Assembly: GCA_947454105.1 (NCBI GenBank)
Contig: CANGIP010000008.1
Span: 55,839-119,838, forward strand
DNA length: 64,000 bases
Source: Actinomycetota bacterium
GTDB taxonomy: Bacteria > Actinomycetota > Acidimicrobiia > Acidimicrobiales > Ilumatobacteraceae
Direction of reading: 5' to 3'
Shown here piece by piece: positions 16,054 through 25,118 of this stretch (positions are counted from its first letter, which is position 1; each line of letters begins with the position of its first letter). A program made the translations under genes and the position numbers. Under the pieces are notes generated by a model. It had not been told where the DNA came from. It did no database searches and saw only the letters and a list, made by a program, of their open reading frames with translations.

Positions 16054-17172
16054 GTGAATGATTTCAATCATCCGGCTGCTGGCACAACAAGTCTCGGAAC
16101 ATCTCGACTGATTGGCCTCGATGTCACACGAGCGATCGCCCTCATTGGCGTGGTCGTCATGAATTACCACGGCACCCTGAATGATCAATACATCGGGACC
16201 GACTTTTGGCATCGTGTCTTCAACGTGTACTCCGGAGTGCTCTCCACTCGATTCGCGGCGACCTTTGTATTCATTGCCGGAATCGGCACTGCACTTTTGT
16301 CGCGAAAGGCCTACGAGGATCATCAAGACATAGCAAAACTGCGAACGCGACTTATTCGCCGTGGAGCGCTTCTACTTTTTGGTGGCTACTTTCTCAATCA
16401 TGCCTGGCCTGGCACCATCTTGTTCTATTACGGCGCCTATTTCATTCTGAGTGCACTGTTCATCATGTGGAAATCACGCTCGATCATTCTTGTTGCGATC
16501 ACCACAGCAATAACTGCAACGGTTGTCTCGAGCTGGGAAGCGAATCAAGCACATCAGGGTTACTCCACTAGGTGGATGCATCCGCGAAATATCCACAGCA
16601 TCAAAGATCTTTTCTTACGAATTTTCATTGACTACACCCACCCAGTTTTCCCGTGGCTCGCGTTCTTTTGCCTCGGTATCATTTTTGGACGCAATCTTGA
16701 GGCTGTCAGAAAATCTTGGCGCCAAATCACAACCACTTGCTTCGTTGTCCTGGCCCTCTGTTACGCCCTCACCACAATTCTCAACATTCAAGACCTACGT
16801 TCGAACCCGTTCGTCCAGGTCACCACATCAATGCAACCGTTCACCAGGGGCTTGTTCTACACCTTGACGAGTGTGGCTATCGCAATCATTTCGTTTCTCG
16901 TCATCAGTCAGATCGCGGACAAATATCAACAAAGTGCTCTCGTCGTTCATCTACAACGCAGTGGTCAAGTAACGCTCAGCCTGTATCTATTGCATGTTTT
17001 GGCCTACTACGCACTTGTGAAGTGGTCGCACCTCATTACTGCAACTGGGCTCGATACCGCTTTGATCTTTGCCGGCGTATTTTGGCTATTTGCCATCACA
17101 ATTGCTTCGTGGTGGCAACACCACTTTGGCCAAGGACCAGCCGAGCGTCTCTATCGCGCAATCGGTGGTTAA
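16054..17172 (+). CDS. Multi-pass membrane protein, DUF418/HGSNAT-like (acyltransferase type)
   Basis: 372 residues with about ten hydrophobic segments. It opens with RLIGLDVTRAIALIGVVVMNYHG, the Asp-x-x-Arg pattern at the first membrane span shared by DUF418 (YeiB) and heparan-alpha-glucosaminide N-acetyltransferase-type proteins, which move acetyl groups across membranes. LRTRLIRRGALLLFGGYF and SLYLLHVLAYYAL also fit. Donor and acceptor are unknown. GTG start 6 bp after the alanine-racemase-like gene, probably co-transcribed. It meets the ROK gene tail to tail, sharing a TTAA that carries both stops. Confidence 0.65.
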   Translation: MNDFNHPAAGTTSLGTSRLIGLDVTRAIALIGVVVMNYHGTLNDQYIGTDFWHRVFNVYSGVLSTRFAATFVFIAGIGTALLSRKAYEDHQDIAKLRTRLIRRGALLLFGGYFLNHAWPGTILFYYGAYFILSALFIMWKSRSIILVAITTAITATVVSSWEANQAHQGYSTRWMHPRNIHSIKDLFLRIFIDYTHPVFPWLAFFCLGIIFGRNLEAVRKSWRQITTTCFVVLALCYALTTILNIQDLRSNPFVQVTTSMQPFTRGLFYTLTSVAIAIISFLVISQIADKYQQSALVVHLQRSGQVTLSLYLLHVLAYYALVKWSHLITATGLDTALIFAGVFWLFAITIASWWQHHFGQGPAERLYRAIGG

Positions 17173-18110
17173 CTTTCTGCAGGCGTTTGCCGGTTCAGTC
17201 CGCGCCACCCAACAGCAGCAGCGCCAATGATCGGACTTCGGTCTCCCAATCGGGCCGGCACAATGCGTGCGCCCTGTGAAAAGCTCAAGCGACAATGTTC
17301 ATCCATCACATCTTGCGCAGCCGCAAAGAATGTTGGACCGAAACCAAGAGCAACTGATCCGCCAACAACTGCAAGATTCAAATCGAAGAAATTGCACATG
17401 CTGGCAACAGCCAGACCAACCATACGGCCAGTTCGTTGCATGGTTTCATATGACGGTTCGGTTGCTGGTCGACCAGTAATCATTTCAATTGCGGTACCCG
17501 ATGCCTCGGCTTCTAAACATCCGCGAGCACCACAGACACAACGATTGCCATCAGGGTTCACGATCACATGACCAATGTGTCCAGCATTACCCGATGCCCC
17601 ATCGAGCATTCGACCATCAAGAACAATGCCCCCACCCACACCGGTGCTCACAACCATACCGATGAAGTTTGATTCACCCTTTGCTGCACCGAGCCATCCC
17701 TCAGCAAGAGCAAATGCTTTCGCATCAAGATCGCCAAAAACAGGAACGTTCACGATGTCTTGTACTGCCTCACGCAATGGGAAACGTCGCCATGCTGGAA
17801 TATTGAGTGGTGAAACAGTCGCACAATCGGTTTCAATTGGCCCAGCCGACCCAATACCGACAACGACGACTTTGCCACCATGACGTTCTTCAGCACGCAG
17901 CAACTGACGTTTGATGAGGACTGCCAATATTTCAAAAAGGTCATTGGCATTCTTGTCTTTGTCGGTTCGTGCAATTTCACGATCGAGTAAGTCACCGCGG
18001 CGATTCACCAATCCGACCGCGATTTTTGAACCACCAATATCTATCGCTAAAGCAATGTCGATGAGTTCATTGGGTGTCTCAGTATTTTCAATCCCCGACA
18101 CGTCGAGCAT
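17169..18110 (-). CDS. ROK-family sugar kinase (glucokinase-like)
   Basis: 313 residues. The ATP phosphate-binding motif ALAIDIGGSKIAVGLV opens the first domain; VVSTGVGGGIVLDGRM is the sugar/ATP hinge; and the zinc-binding ROK signature GHIGH...CVCGARGCLEAEASG is intact, as is the catalytic Asp in VFGDLDAKAFA. There is no N-terminal helix-turn-helix, so it is a kinase (glucose, N-acetylglucosamine or a related sugar) rather than a repressor. The ATG at 18110 overlaps the upstream oxygenase gene by 23 bp; starts a few codons later are possible. Confidence 0.8.
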   Translation of the reverse strand: MLDVSGIENTETPNELIDIALAIDIGGSKIAVGLVNRRGDLLDREIARTDKDKNANDLFEILAVLIKRQLLRAEERHGGKVVVVGIGSAGPIETDCATVSPLNIPAWRRFPLREAVQDIVNVPVFGDLDAKAFALAEGWLGAAKGESNFIGMVVSTGVGGGIVLDGRMLDGASGNAGHIGHVIVNPDGNRCVCGARGCLEAEASGTAIEMITGRPATEPSYETMQRTGRMVGLAVASMCNFFDLNLAVVGGSVALGFGPTFFAAAQDVMDEHCRLSFSQGARIVPARLGDRSPIIGAAAVGWRGLNRQTPAES

Positions 18111-19068
18111 CTTCGATCAAATTGATTTGATACAACACTTCATCAAGAGCATCTGCTGCACTGATCGTTGAATATCGTTGCGGATTCTCGGGAGTACAAC
18201 AAGTGGCTACAGGTGCCAACATCGTCCATGGGCGTGGATGACAAAACTGAACAACGCTGTAACGCTCATCATCAAAACCTGGTGAAGCGATCACTCGATG
18301 CCAGCCGACCGGAAGAACGCCATTCGTCAAACGTTCAAGCATGATTCCAGTATTAATGATCATCTTTCCATCTGGCGGAATTGCATCAACCCACTGTCCA
18401 TCAACTTCAACTTGCAATCCTGGTGCGGTCGCGCGTGGCAGTGCCGTAATCAAATTGATATCGCCATGTGCTCCAGCCCAAATATGACCGCCCTGAGGCG
18501 CACCTTTCATTGATGGATAGCGAATCGCTCGCGTGAGTGTTGGACCATCGGTGACCATGTCATCAAAGAACGATTCATGGCAACCAATTCCTAAAGCGAT
18601 AATGCGCAAGAAACGCTTTTGAATTTGGGCGATGGCATCATGAAATGCATAGAGCACCTGCGAAATGCCAGGAACAACTGCATCGGGCAATAACTGCTCG
18701 GGATACGAACCTGGAAACTTGCGCTTCAATGGATGACCAGCAGCGATTGGCGATGCCCAGTTGAGCATCTCTTTCCAATCTGGCTTGTCACTTGATGCAG
18801 CAGTCTCAACGAGCAGCCCCGTGTAACCAGTTTGTCCATGGGCGCCTGGCGCAATACAACTGGTCTTGGTCTCTTGATCTTTCGAAAAGAACTCAACAAG
18901 CATTCCGTACGCCGAATCAAGTAAATCTTCCGAGATATCGGTGCTCGTATAAACGAACCCGGTCGCCAAGCTTCGACGCACTCCATCAACAACTGCTCGA
19001 CGAGTTGCTTCGGAGCCACTTTCAAAAGCCAAAAGATCGACGTCAAGGATTTGATCGCTCATATTCAT
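18088..19068 (-). CDS. 2-oxoglutarate/Fe(II) oxygenase of the isopenicillin-N-synthase type
   Basis: 326 residues. The DIOX-type N-terminal region (about 5-110) precedes the Fe(II)/2OG jelly roll, where the iron ligands His201-x-Asp203 (AGAHGDINLIT) and His257 (GWHRVIAS) and the co-substrate pair Arg268-x-Ser270 (ERYSVVQF) are all present. Such enzymes hydroxylate, desaturate or cyclise small molecules; some act in ethylene or beta-lactam-like pathways. It lies between a ROK kinase and a transsulfuration-type enzyme in a run of four overlapping minus-strand genes, which points to amino-acid or thiol catabolism. Substrate unknown. Confidence 0.8.
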   Translation of the reverse strand: MNMSDQILDVDLLAFESGSEATRRAVVDGVRRSLATGFVYTSTDISEDLLDSAYGMLVEFFSKDQETKTSCIAPGAHGQTGYTGLLVETAASSDKPDWKEMLNWASPIAAGHPLKRKFPGSYPEQLLPDAVVPGISQVLYAFHDAIAQIQKRFLRIIALGIGCHESFFDDMVTDGPTLTRAIRYPSMKGAPQGGHIWAGAHGDINLITALPRATAPGLQVEVDGQWVDAIPPDGKMIINTGIMLERLTNGVLPVGWHRVIASPGFDDERYSVVQFCHPRPWTMLAPVATCCTPENPQRYSTISAADALDEVLYQINLIEDARRVGD

Positions 19069-20138
19069 GACGCTAACGCCTTCTCAAGGTCGGACCAGAT
19101 GTCTTCAACATCTTCAATACCCACGCTCATGCGAATGAGACCTGGATTGACATGAGCGTCGCCTGCATACTTTTGACGGCGCTCCATTGTCGTCTCAACA
19201 CCGCCCAAACTGGTGGCAGTGATGATCATTGATGCCGAAGCACACACCTTGTCGGCTGCTTGGGCGCCACCCTTGACGATATAACTCAACATTGGCCCAA
19301 CATTCTTGGCCCACTCAATCGCACTATGGGCTTTCAATCGGCGGCAAATTTCATCGGCATTTTTACTGGCCGCTTCGTAGCGCAGTGGCAATGTGCGTAA
19401 ACCACGTAAAGCCAAGAAGGACTCGAGTGCTCCTGGCGTTGCTCCTTGCACAACTCGGGCTCGACCCAACTTTTCAAAAATGTCTTGCTGGTTGGTCAGT
19501 GTTAAACCAATCATTAAGTCACTGTGTCCACCAATGAACTTTGTACCTGAGTGCATCACAACTGACGCACCAAGTGTGAGGGGCTGCTGACCAATCGGTG
19601 AAGCAAACGTTGAATCAACCACCGTTCGCACATTGCTGGCGTTCGCAGCAACACACAGTTTTTCAAGTTCAGCTTCATCAAGCGTTGGATTAGTGGGTGT
19701 TTCAATCCAAAGCACTACTCGTTCTGCACCAACTTGGTCCGCTGCCTCGTTCATTGCTTGTGTCACGGCTTTGGTATCGACGATGTCAACTGAGACCACT
19801 CGGACATGACCATGCTCTTGCATGTCGCCCAGTAACGCTCGGACTCCTAGGTAGCTCACACTGGGCACAACTACCACGCTCGGGTGCAACGCGAACAGAA
19901 TCGCTGAAGCTGCAGCCATGCCGGTTGCGAACGACAAACATTGCCCGCCTTCTAAAGTGCCAACCGCTGTTTCAAGTGCCGCCCAGGTCGAGGTTCCATG
20001 CGTTCGCGCGTAATCGCCACTCGATTGAAAGTTGGACGCAAGGACAATCGCTGCATTGAGAGGATCATTGTCGTTTTGTGGACGACCAGCAGTCACCGCA
20101 ACTGTTCGCGGCGAACGAGAAACATTTTCATCAGTCAT
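19065..20138 (-). CDS. Cystathionine gamma-synthase/lyase-family PLP enzyme
   Basis: 357 residues of the Cys/Met metabolism PLP family (fold type I). The PLP lysine is Lys200 in SGTKFIGGHSD and the pyridine-binding Asp175 is in VVDSTFASP; ETPTNPTL is the substrate-carboxylate motif. The family makes or breaks C-S bonds (cystathionine synthesis, cystathionine or methionine gamma-lysis). The ATG at 20138 is preferred: it lies inside the end of the D-cysteine-desulfhydrase-like gene and precedes the conserved region. Upstream in-frame codons would only extend into that gene. Together with its neighbour it suggests sulfur amino-acid breakdown. Confidence 0.8.
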   Translation of the reverse strand: MTDENVSRSPRTVAVTAGRPQNDNDPLNAAIVLASNFQSSGDYARTHGTSTWAALETAVGTLEGGQCLSFATGMAAASAILFALHPSVVVVPSVSYLGVRALLGDMQEHGHVRVVSVDIVDTKAVTQAMNEAADQVGAERVVLWIETPTNPTLDEAELEKLCVAANASNVRTVVDSTFASPIGQQPLTLGASVVMHSGTKFIGGHSDLMIGLTLTNQQDIFEKLGRARVVQGATPGALESFLALRGLRTLPLRYEAASKNADEICRRLKAHSAIEWAKNVGPMLSYIVKGGAQAADKVCASASMIITATSLGGVETTMERRQKYAGDAHVNPGLIRMSVGIEDVEDIWSDLEKALAS

Positions 20139-21156
20139 GACGTACAAAAACCTCCGGTGAACCACCTGTATGAATAAAGATCACATCTTCGCCACTTGCC
20201 CAGCGCCCTTGAGTCGCGTTTCCTAACAGACCAGCCATTCCTTTTGCGGTGTACACATCATCAAGTACCCAAGCGCCATTGTGGGCCGCCCAAGTGATTG
20301 CTGCCTGTGAAGCATCAGTTGGGATCGCGTAATCTTTGCCGAGCCAACGTGCATCTACTTCTATATCTTCGTCAAGTACTTCACCAGGCAAGCCCGCTAT
20401 CGCTAACGACTCTTGCGCAAGTTCTTTGACCGATGGGAATCCGGCAACGACACCCTTAGCAACACCGATCGCTAATAGGTTTGGCAAAACTTCGGTGCGG
20501 CCAAGCGCTCTCATGTGTGCTCGCCCAGCAACAAGACCAGCATGAGTACCACCACTTGAAGATGTAAACACAATCGACTTCGGTGAGAGATTCAGAGCTA
20601 CTGCTTGTTCGACAATTTCTTGATAGGCAACGATGTAACCGAGTGCACCAACTGCGGTTGACCCACCAATCGGAATTGAGTACGGCTTCAATCCTTGAGC
20701 CTGTAACTCTTCGGTTAAATCTTCACGAGCGATTTCTAGTAGTCCCCATTCGGCTGGGCCAGCACCTGTGAAATGTTGATGGGCACCAAAACGTTCCGAC
20801 AACAACTGATTTCCCTCAAGCACTGCGGGGCGATCGCCGGCAAGAACCAGATGAACTTCAAGGCCCAGGAGAGCTCCAGCTGCTGCCGTCATGCGACAAT
20901 GATTCGACTGCCCAGCCCCGACCGTAATGAGGCAATCTGCCCCCGAGGCAACCGCGGCCCCGCACAAGAACTCCAATTTGCGAGCCTTATTGCCGCCCAT
21001 CCCCAAACCCGTGAGGTCATCTCGCTTGACCCACAAAAGACTCTGACCAGCCAAAACTGGTCCACGTTCAAGGTGCGTGGGCAAAGTTGCCAATCGAACT
21101 CGGGGCTGACCCTGCCATATTTCGGTGACGACGCGTCGGTTCGGATCTACAGCCAC
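20131..21156 (-). CDS. D-cysteine desulfhydrase/ACC deaminase family PLP enzyme
   Basis: 341 residues, fold type II PLP family. The lysine motif GGNKARKLE (Lys57) and the phosphate/substrate loop VGAGQSNHCR are conserved; SSSGGTHAGLVAG binds the PLP phosphate, and IHTGGSPEVF closes the protein. The family splits D-cysteine into pyruvate, sulfide and ammonia or deaminates 1-aminocyclopropane-1-carboxylate; the residues that separate the two are not resolved here, though the GGNKARKLE form fits DcyD-like members. First gene of the four-gene minus-strand operon, GTG start. Confidence 0.8.
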   Translation of the reverse strand: MAVDPNRRVVTEIWQGQPRVRLATLPTHLERGPVLAGQSLLWVKRDDLTGLGMGGNKARKLEFLCGAAVASGADCLITVGAGQSNHCRMTAAAGALLGLEVHLVLAGDRPAVLEGNQLLSERFGAHQHFTGAGPAEWGLLEIAREDLTEELQAQGLKPYSIPIGGSTAVGALGYIVAYQEIVEQAVALNLSPKSIVFTSSSGGTHAGLVAGRAHMRALGRTEVLPNLLAIGVAKGVVAGFPSVKELAQESLAIAGLPGEVLDEDIEVDARWLGKDYAIPTDASQAAITWAAHNGAWVLDDVYTAKGMAGLLGNATQGRWASGEDVIFIHTGGSPEVFVRHD

Positions 21157-21162
21157 GCTGTC

Positions 21163-21168
21163 AGGCTA
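21163..21168 (-). promoter_or_regulatory. -10 box TAGCCT, leaderless start
   Basis: TAGCCT (minus strand) ends 6 nt before the GTG at 21156 and should drive the four-gene operon down to the ROK kinase. Nothing else recognisable was seen in the 185-bp gap to 21341. Confidence 0.5.
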
Positions 21169-21341
21169 TTCCCCAATCACCCACGCCCTGACGATTTCTT
21201 GAAGACTTACCAAACCATTTGTCTCAAGGGTTCGTGTCGTTGGCAGTGTTTACTCCGTCGCCAACCGCTCTATCGTGGGAACAGGGAAAATCTCATTTCT
21301 CTATATCTCCGTCGTGGACATCCAGATGGGGCGGAACCACC

Positions 21342-21854
21342 GTGGACGACAACACTCAACATTCCCTCTCGACCCAAGCCACCGACGTCACCACTTTGTT
21401 CAATCTTCATTACGCGCGTCTCGTGAGATCGCTCACGGTGATTTGTGGAAATTCAGAAGAGGCAGCCGATGCGGTGCAAGAAGCGTTTGTCAAGGCTCAT
21501 CTCAAGTGGCGCAAAATCAGTACGTACGATGACCCCGTTGGCTGGATTCGTCGAGTGGCAATCAATAAGGTCCGCGACGGTCATCGCTCGCGAGTTCGAC
21601 GTGATCGAGCAGTCGAACGTATGGGACATCAAGCAACGCTGACTTCTGAACAGCCCGCTATTGATGAAGTCGCCGAATTGCTCGCAACACTTCCCAAGCA
21701 ACAACGAGCCGCCGCCGCAATGTTTTATGTTGAACAACTCTCGGTGCTTGAAATCGCTGAAGCTCTTGAAGTGTCCGAAGGTGCCGTAAAGTTTCACCTA
21801 CATCAAGCACGACAAAAACTTCGTGCTCATGTTGAATCCCGAGAGGAGATGTGA
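21342..21854 (+). CDS. ECF-type RNA polymerase sigma factor
   Basis: 170 residues. Region 2 spans about residues 17-85 (LFNLHYARLVRSL, EEAADAVQEAFVKAHLKW, PVGWIRRVAINKVRD), and region 4 spans about 110-165 (LLATLPKQQRAAAAMFYVEQLSVLEIAEALEVSEGAVKFHLHQ, split here by its helix-turn-helix). This is the SigE/RpoE-like extracytoplasmic type without regions 1 and 3. The GTG at 21342 is chosen because homology starts soon after it. Its last bases overlap the ATG of a membrane protein that probably is its anti-sigma factor. No -10 box of the TANNNT kind lies before it, so it may use a sigma-specific promoter. Confidence 0.8.
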   Translation: MDDNTQHSLSTQATDVTTLFNLHYARLVRSLTVICGNSEEAADAVQEAFVKAHLKWRKISTYDDPVGWIRRVAINKVRDGHRSRVRRDRAVERMGHQATLTSEQPAIDEVAELLATLPKQQRAAAAMFYVEQLSVLEIAEALEVSEGAVKFHLHQARQKLRAHVESREEM

Positions 21855-22702
21855 TGGACGAGTTCAACGATTCTGATATTTCATCGCTCCTCAATCAAAT
21901 GGCCGGTTCAAGCCCCGACACGATGATGGCGCACAAAGTGGTACTTGGGAAAGTACGACGCGTTCGTCAGCGACGAGTTGCTGCGGTGAGTGTGGCAGCT
22001 TGCGTCATGGTTGTTTCTGGTGCCGTTGCAATGGTGCAAAATTCGCAAAATCGTGATGGTGGTTCAAATATTGCAGTTCCACTTTCACCGGGTGATTCAC
22101 AACCGATCAAAGTTGCCACAACAATTGATCTATCAGCGACAACTACGACAATTGACGGCGCCATTTCTATTGACCCCATCTTTACCGATCCCCCCTCAGT
22201 CGCTACCTCAACGCAACCTTCGAGCAATACAACATCGCCAAGTGACACCAGTGTTACAACAACCACGGTGTCCACAAATACTCAGGCTCCGACTAACTCA
22301 CAAGGTCCGTCAATCACACCAAGTCCACCCGTCACTCCACCACCATCAACTCAAGTACCCAAAACGCCACCCCCTTCGACTACGCCACCAACAACCATCC
22401 CTGAAATCAATACTTGGATCTGTGGTGGCGGGTCAGTGAAATATCAAGTGACTTCACGTGGACTCGTCTTGGTGGAATCAAAACCTCACGAAGGATTTAC
22501 GGTTTCTGAGAATAGTGCCAGAGCCGATGAAATCACGGTGAAATTCATCCCAAACAGCAGGAATGACGAACGACAGTCGGTGCTCAAAATCAAGAAGTCA
22601 GGCTTGGTCTCTACATCGTGTGAAGACGAAGGTTTTGATCGTCGTTCGGATAGCGAAGATTCCGAGTCAACCGACAACAATGATGACGGTGCAGAAGACT
22701 GA
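21854..22702 (+). CDS. Putative anti-sigma factor: one membrane span and a Thr/Pro-rich exported region
   Basis: 282 residues. A short cytoplasmic part (about 1-38, with SLLNQMAGSSPDTM and a basic end VRRVRQRR) precedes one transmembrane span (about 39-58, VAAVSVAACVMVVSGAVAM), a Thr/Ser/Pro-rich region (about 85-180) and a small folded domain with two Cys (WICGGGSVKYQV, LVSTSCEDEGF). It is translationally coupled to the ECF sigma gene (TGATG, with GAGGAG 5 nt before), the usual arrangement for membrane anti-sigma factors, but no zinc (ZAS) motif is seen. The 3' end overlaps ung. Confidence 0.55.
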   Translation: MDEFNDSDISSLLNQMAGSSPDTMMAHKVVLGKVRRVRQRRVAAVSVAACVMVVSGAVAMVQNSQNRDGGSNIAVPLSPGDSQPIKVATTIDLSATTTTIDGAISIDPIFTDPPSVATSTQPSSNTTSPSDTSVTTTTVSTNTQAPTNSQGPSITPSPPVTPPPSTQVPKTPPPSTTPPTTIPEINTWICGGGSVKYQVTSRGLVLVESKPHEGFTVSENSARADEITVKFIPNSRNDERQSVLKIKKSGLVSTSCEDEGFDRRSDSEDSESTDNNDDGAED

Positions 22703-23348
22703 CTGGGACCATATTTTTGCCTCTGAGTTCTCTCAGCCCTATTGGCATACGTTGCAAGACTTTGTCGCCAGCGAACGATCCCAACATCAAGTATTCCCAC
22801 CGAGCGAAAAAGTCTTCAACGCACTTGAACTGACGCCCTTGGCCAAAACTCGGGTCGTGATTTTGGGACAAGACCCTTACCACGAGCCTGGGCAAGCACA
22901 CGGTTTGGCTTTCTCTGTCCAACAAGGAACGCGCATCCCGCCTTCGTTGCGCAACATCTACAAAGAACTTGCGGCAGATACGGGTTGTCCAGTTGCATCA
23001 CACGGCGATCTCACTTCGTGGGCTCGACAAGGCGTGCTACTTCTGAATACAACTTTGACTGTGCGTGCTGGACAAGCTGCTTCGCATCAAGGTCATGGAT
23101 GGGAACAGTTCACAGATTCCATCATTAGTGCGGTCAACCAAAAAGAGGAGCCGGTTGTCTTCATTTTGTGGGGTGCTTCATCGCGCAAGAAAGCAAAACT
23201 CATTCATCAACAACGTCATGTCATCATTGAGTCTGCGCACCCATCACCGTTATCGGCACGTCATGGGTTTTTCGGTTCTCGACCATTTTCTCGAGCGAAT
23301 GCTGTGCTCATAGAAAATGGTCGAGAACCAATCAACTGGTGTCTTTAA
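22683..23348 (+). CDS. ung: Uracil-DNA glycosylase, family 1
   Basis: 221 residues. The water-activating motif GQDPYH (Asp64, His67) and the DNA-intercalation motif HPSPLS are both exact, with ILWG between them, so it should remove uracil from DNA in base-excision repair. It could start one codon earlier at 22680; either ATG lies within the end of the preceding gene. The 3' end holds an 18-bp perfect inverted repeat (23274-23291/23312-23329). It is convergent, with a single base between stops, with the ABC solute-binding gene. Confidence 0.92.
   Translation: MTVQKTDWDHIFASEFSQPYWHTLQDFVASERSQHQVFPPSEKVFNALELTPLAKTRVVILGQDPYHEPGQAHGLAFSVQQGTRIPPSLRNIYKELAADTGCPVASHGDLTSWARQGVLLLNTTLTVRAGQAASHQGHGWEQFTDSIISAVNQKEEPVVFILWGASSRKKAKLIHQQRHVIIESAHPSPLSARHGFFGSRPFSRANAVLIENGREPINWCL
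23274..23329. terminator. 18-bp perfect inverted repeat inside the ung 3' end; possible terminator for the convergent operon
   Basis: The arms 23274-23291 and 23312-23329 are exact reverse complements starting GGTTCTCGACC, with a 20-nt loop. They encode GSRPFSR and ENGREP of Ung. For the minus-strand ABC operon, which stops at 23350, the hairpin falls 21 nt past the stop and could end or protect its mRNA. Confidence 0.5.
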
Positions 23349-23349
23349 C

Positions 23350-25116
23350 TCAGCCCGCTGGGCTTGGATACGACGGCGGAGTTTCTGAAGCTGGTGCAGT
23401 GTCGTAAATCGCAACTGCGCCATCTTGGACAAACAACTTGTCTTCGGTTGGCCATTCGCCCGGCAAGTAACGCTTACCGCCATCAACGAACTTCATCAAG
23501 CCAGTACCTTCACGACCGTTCTCATCTGGTCCAGTCGCTGCAGTGTCCCACCAGAAAACAGTGGCATCATCGACGCCGTTGTAATCGGGTTCAGGCCAAA
23601 TACCTTGATCGCCATACGTGAGATACGAAGCAGTCAGAGCTGGCTTCGTCTTAATCGTTTTAATGAAGTCGCCCAATGTTTGGGGCGTCAAATTTGGACC
23701 AGTTCCTTGCAAAGCCGCAAATAACAAGTTAAATCCTGGCATGAATACAGGTGCACCTAAGGGAGCGGGCGCATCTTGACCGGTGAACCACTTGTACAGA
23801 ATCTTCGATCCGACAACATCAGGGCTCACCCGTACCGCCAAACTGGTGACACCAAATGCGTGTGCCCACTGTGCTTGGTCGTAGCCACGACCAAATGCAT
23901 TTGTATCGGTGAGTGTCGCTGCAGCAACCAACCACTCGGGGAAATATTCCTGCGTTGTTGCTTCGCGAGTGAAGTTGCCGGGAGCCACTGGGTCAGTGGC
24001 CATCACAACAGTTGTGATACCCGCAGCTTTAAGTTTGGCGATAACTTGCGAAGCTTGCTGTTGAATCGTCCCTGGATCAAGTGTGTAAGCAAGCATCAGG
24101 TCGGGCTTTGCCCCAACTTCGGTCATTCGTGATTCCATAAGGTCGGCCAAGCGTTGCGACTCGGCTCCACCACTTGCCTCATAAACAACCGCAAATTTAC
24201 GAGTGTCGGCCTTCAAAGCATCACCGGCATGTGAAGCAGGCTTTCCAGCGAGTTGCTTACCAATGAACTCAACAACTTGAACTTGCTTTTGTTCGGCACT
24301 TCCATCAAGATTCCAAAGGAACGGATCGCGCTCTGCCAACCACTTAGAAGTTCCACCGCCGCAAGAAATACACACTGTTTGACGAGCTGCCATTTCATCA
24401 GCGAAGGCATTGGTTAATGCTGGGCCACCGACAACTGCAAATGGTTTGTATTCTTCAACAATGCGCTGAGCATCTGCACGAGCAGTCACTTCATCGTTAG
24501 CAAGACCCGTACTTTCGTAGGTCACGTACTTAATTTTGCGCCCGTACAGTTCGTAGTAGGTCTCAAAATAATTGATGAATCCTTTGATGGTTTCTTCTTG
24601 TTGCGCATTGGTTTCATCAACCTTTACGGCCGATGTGATGTAATCAATAATTGGATCGTTATCAGGACCCAGATAATGCACAATCGTGATTTCATCGGCG
24701 GTGACGCCTGTTGCGGTCGCACCACCGTTGTCTCCAGTGAACGGGGCCATGCACGCCGGTGCGAAATAATCGGGAACAGCAATCGTGCCCTTCTCGGTAT
24801 CGCAACGAGCACCCCAATCGATCGCGCTGAAAGCTGCATCAGTCAAAGTCTCTTTCGCTTTGGCATACGAAAGTGGGAAGTCCCACGTATCGCTACCGGT
24901 GGCCGTTGAATCCGAGGGAGCGTCACTTCCTGCGGGCGCCTCAGTAGTTGCCGGTGCCACTGTGTCGGACGCGCTCTTGTTCTTATCGCCCCCCGACGAC
25001 ACAACAATTGCTACAACGATGACGATGATGACAATTAAGGCCCCAATGGGACCCCACTTCTTTAAGGACTTAGATCCACCGGATCCTTTGTCGGCTGAAC
25101 TGCTAGCTGGTTGCAT
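23350..25116 (-). CDS. ABC transporter solute-binding protein, branched-chain amino acid (HAAT) type
   Basis: 588 residues, longer than the usual 370-400. After a basic start there is one hydrophobic segment (about 25-45) with no lipobox Cys, then a Thr/Ala/Ser linker, and a type I periplasmic-binding fold (about 115-570; ITIVHYLGPDNDP, FAVVGGPALTNAFADEMAARQ, VVMATDPVAPGNFTREA). It is therefore tethered by a signal anchor instead of a lipid. Such proteins bring amino acids, amides or aromatic acids to LivHMGF importers. It is the last gene of the three-gene operon, 2 bp after the MFS-LivF-LivG gene. Ligand unknown. Confidence 0.75.
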   Translation of the reverse strand: MQPASSSADKGSGGSKSLKKWGPIGALIVIIVIVVAIVVSSGGDKNKSASDTVAPATTEAPAGSDAPSDSTATGSDTWDFPLSYAKAKETLTDAAFSAIDWGARCDTEKGTIAVPDYFAPACMAPFTGDNGGATATGVTADEITIVHYLGPDNDPIIDYITSAVKVDETNAQQEETIKGFINYFETYYELYGRKIKYVTYESTGLANDEVTARADAQRIVEEYKPFAVVGGPALTNAFADEMAARQTVCISCGGGTSKWLAERDPFLWNLDGSAEQKQVQVVEFIGKQLAGKPASHAGDALKADTRKFAVVYEASGGAESQRLADLMESRMTEVGAKPDLMLAYTLDPGTIQQQASQVIAKLKAAGITTVVMATDPVAPGNFTREATTQEYFPEWLVAAATLTDTNAFGRGYDQAQWAHAFGVTSLAVRVSPDVVGSKILYKWFTGQDAPAPLGAPVFMPGFNLLFAALQGTGPNLTPQTLGDFIKTIKTKPALTASYLTYGDQGIWPEPDYNGVDDATVFWWDTAATGPDENGREGTGLMKFVDGGKRYLPGEWPTEDKLFVQDGAVAIYDTAPASETPPSYPSPAG

Positions 25117-25118
25117 GA

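Noticed and set aside
20245..20253. TGC GGT GTA (Cys-Gly-Val) on the plus strand considered as the tail of an MftA precursor
   Set aside because: It lies within the D-cysteine-desulfhydrase-like gene on the other strand, continues with His instead of Tyr-stop and has no start.
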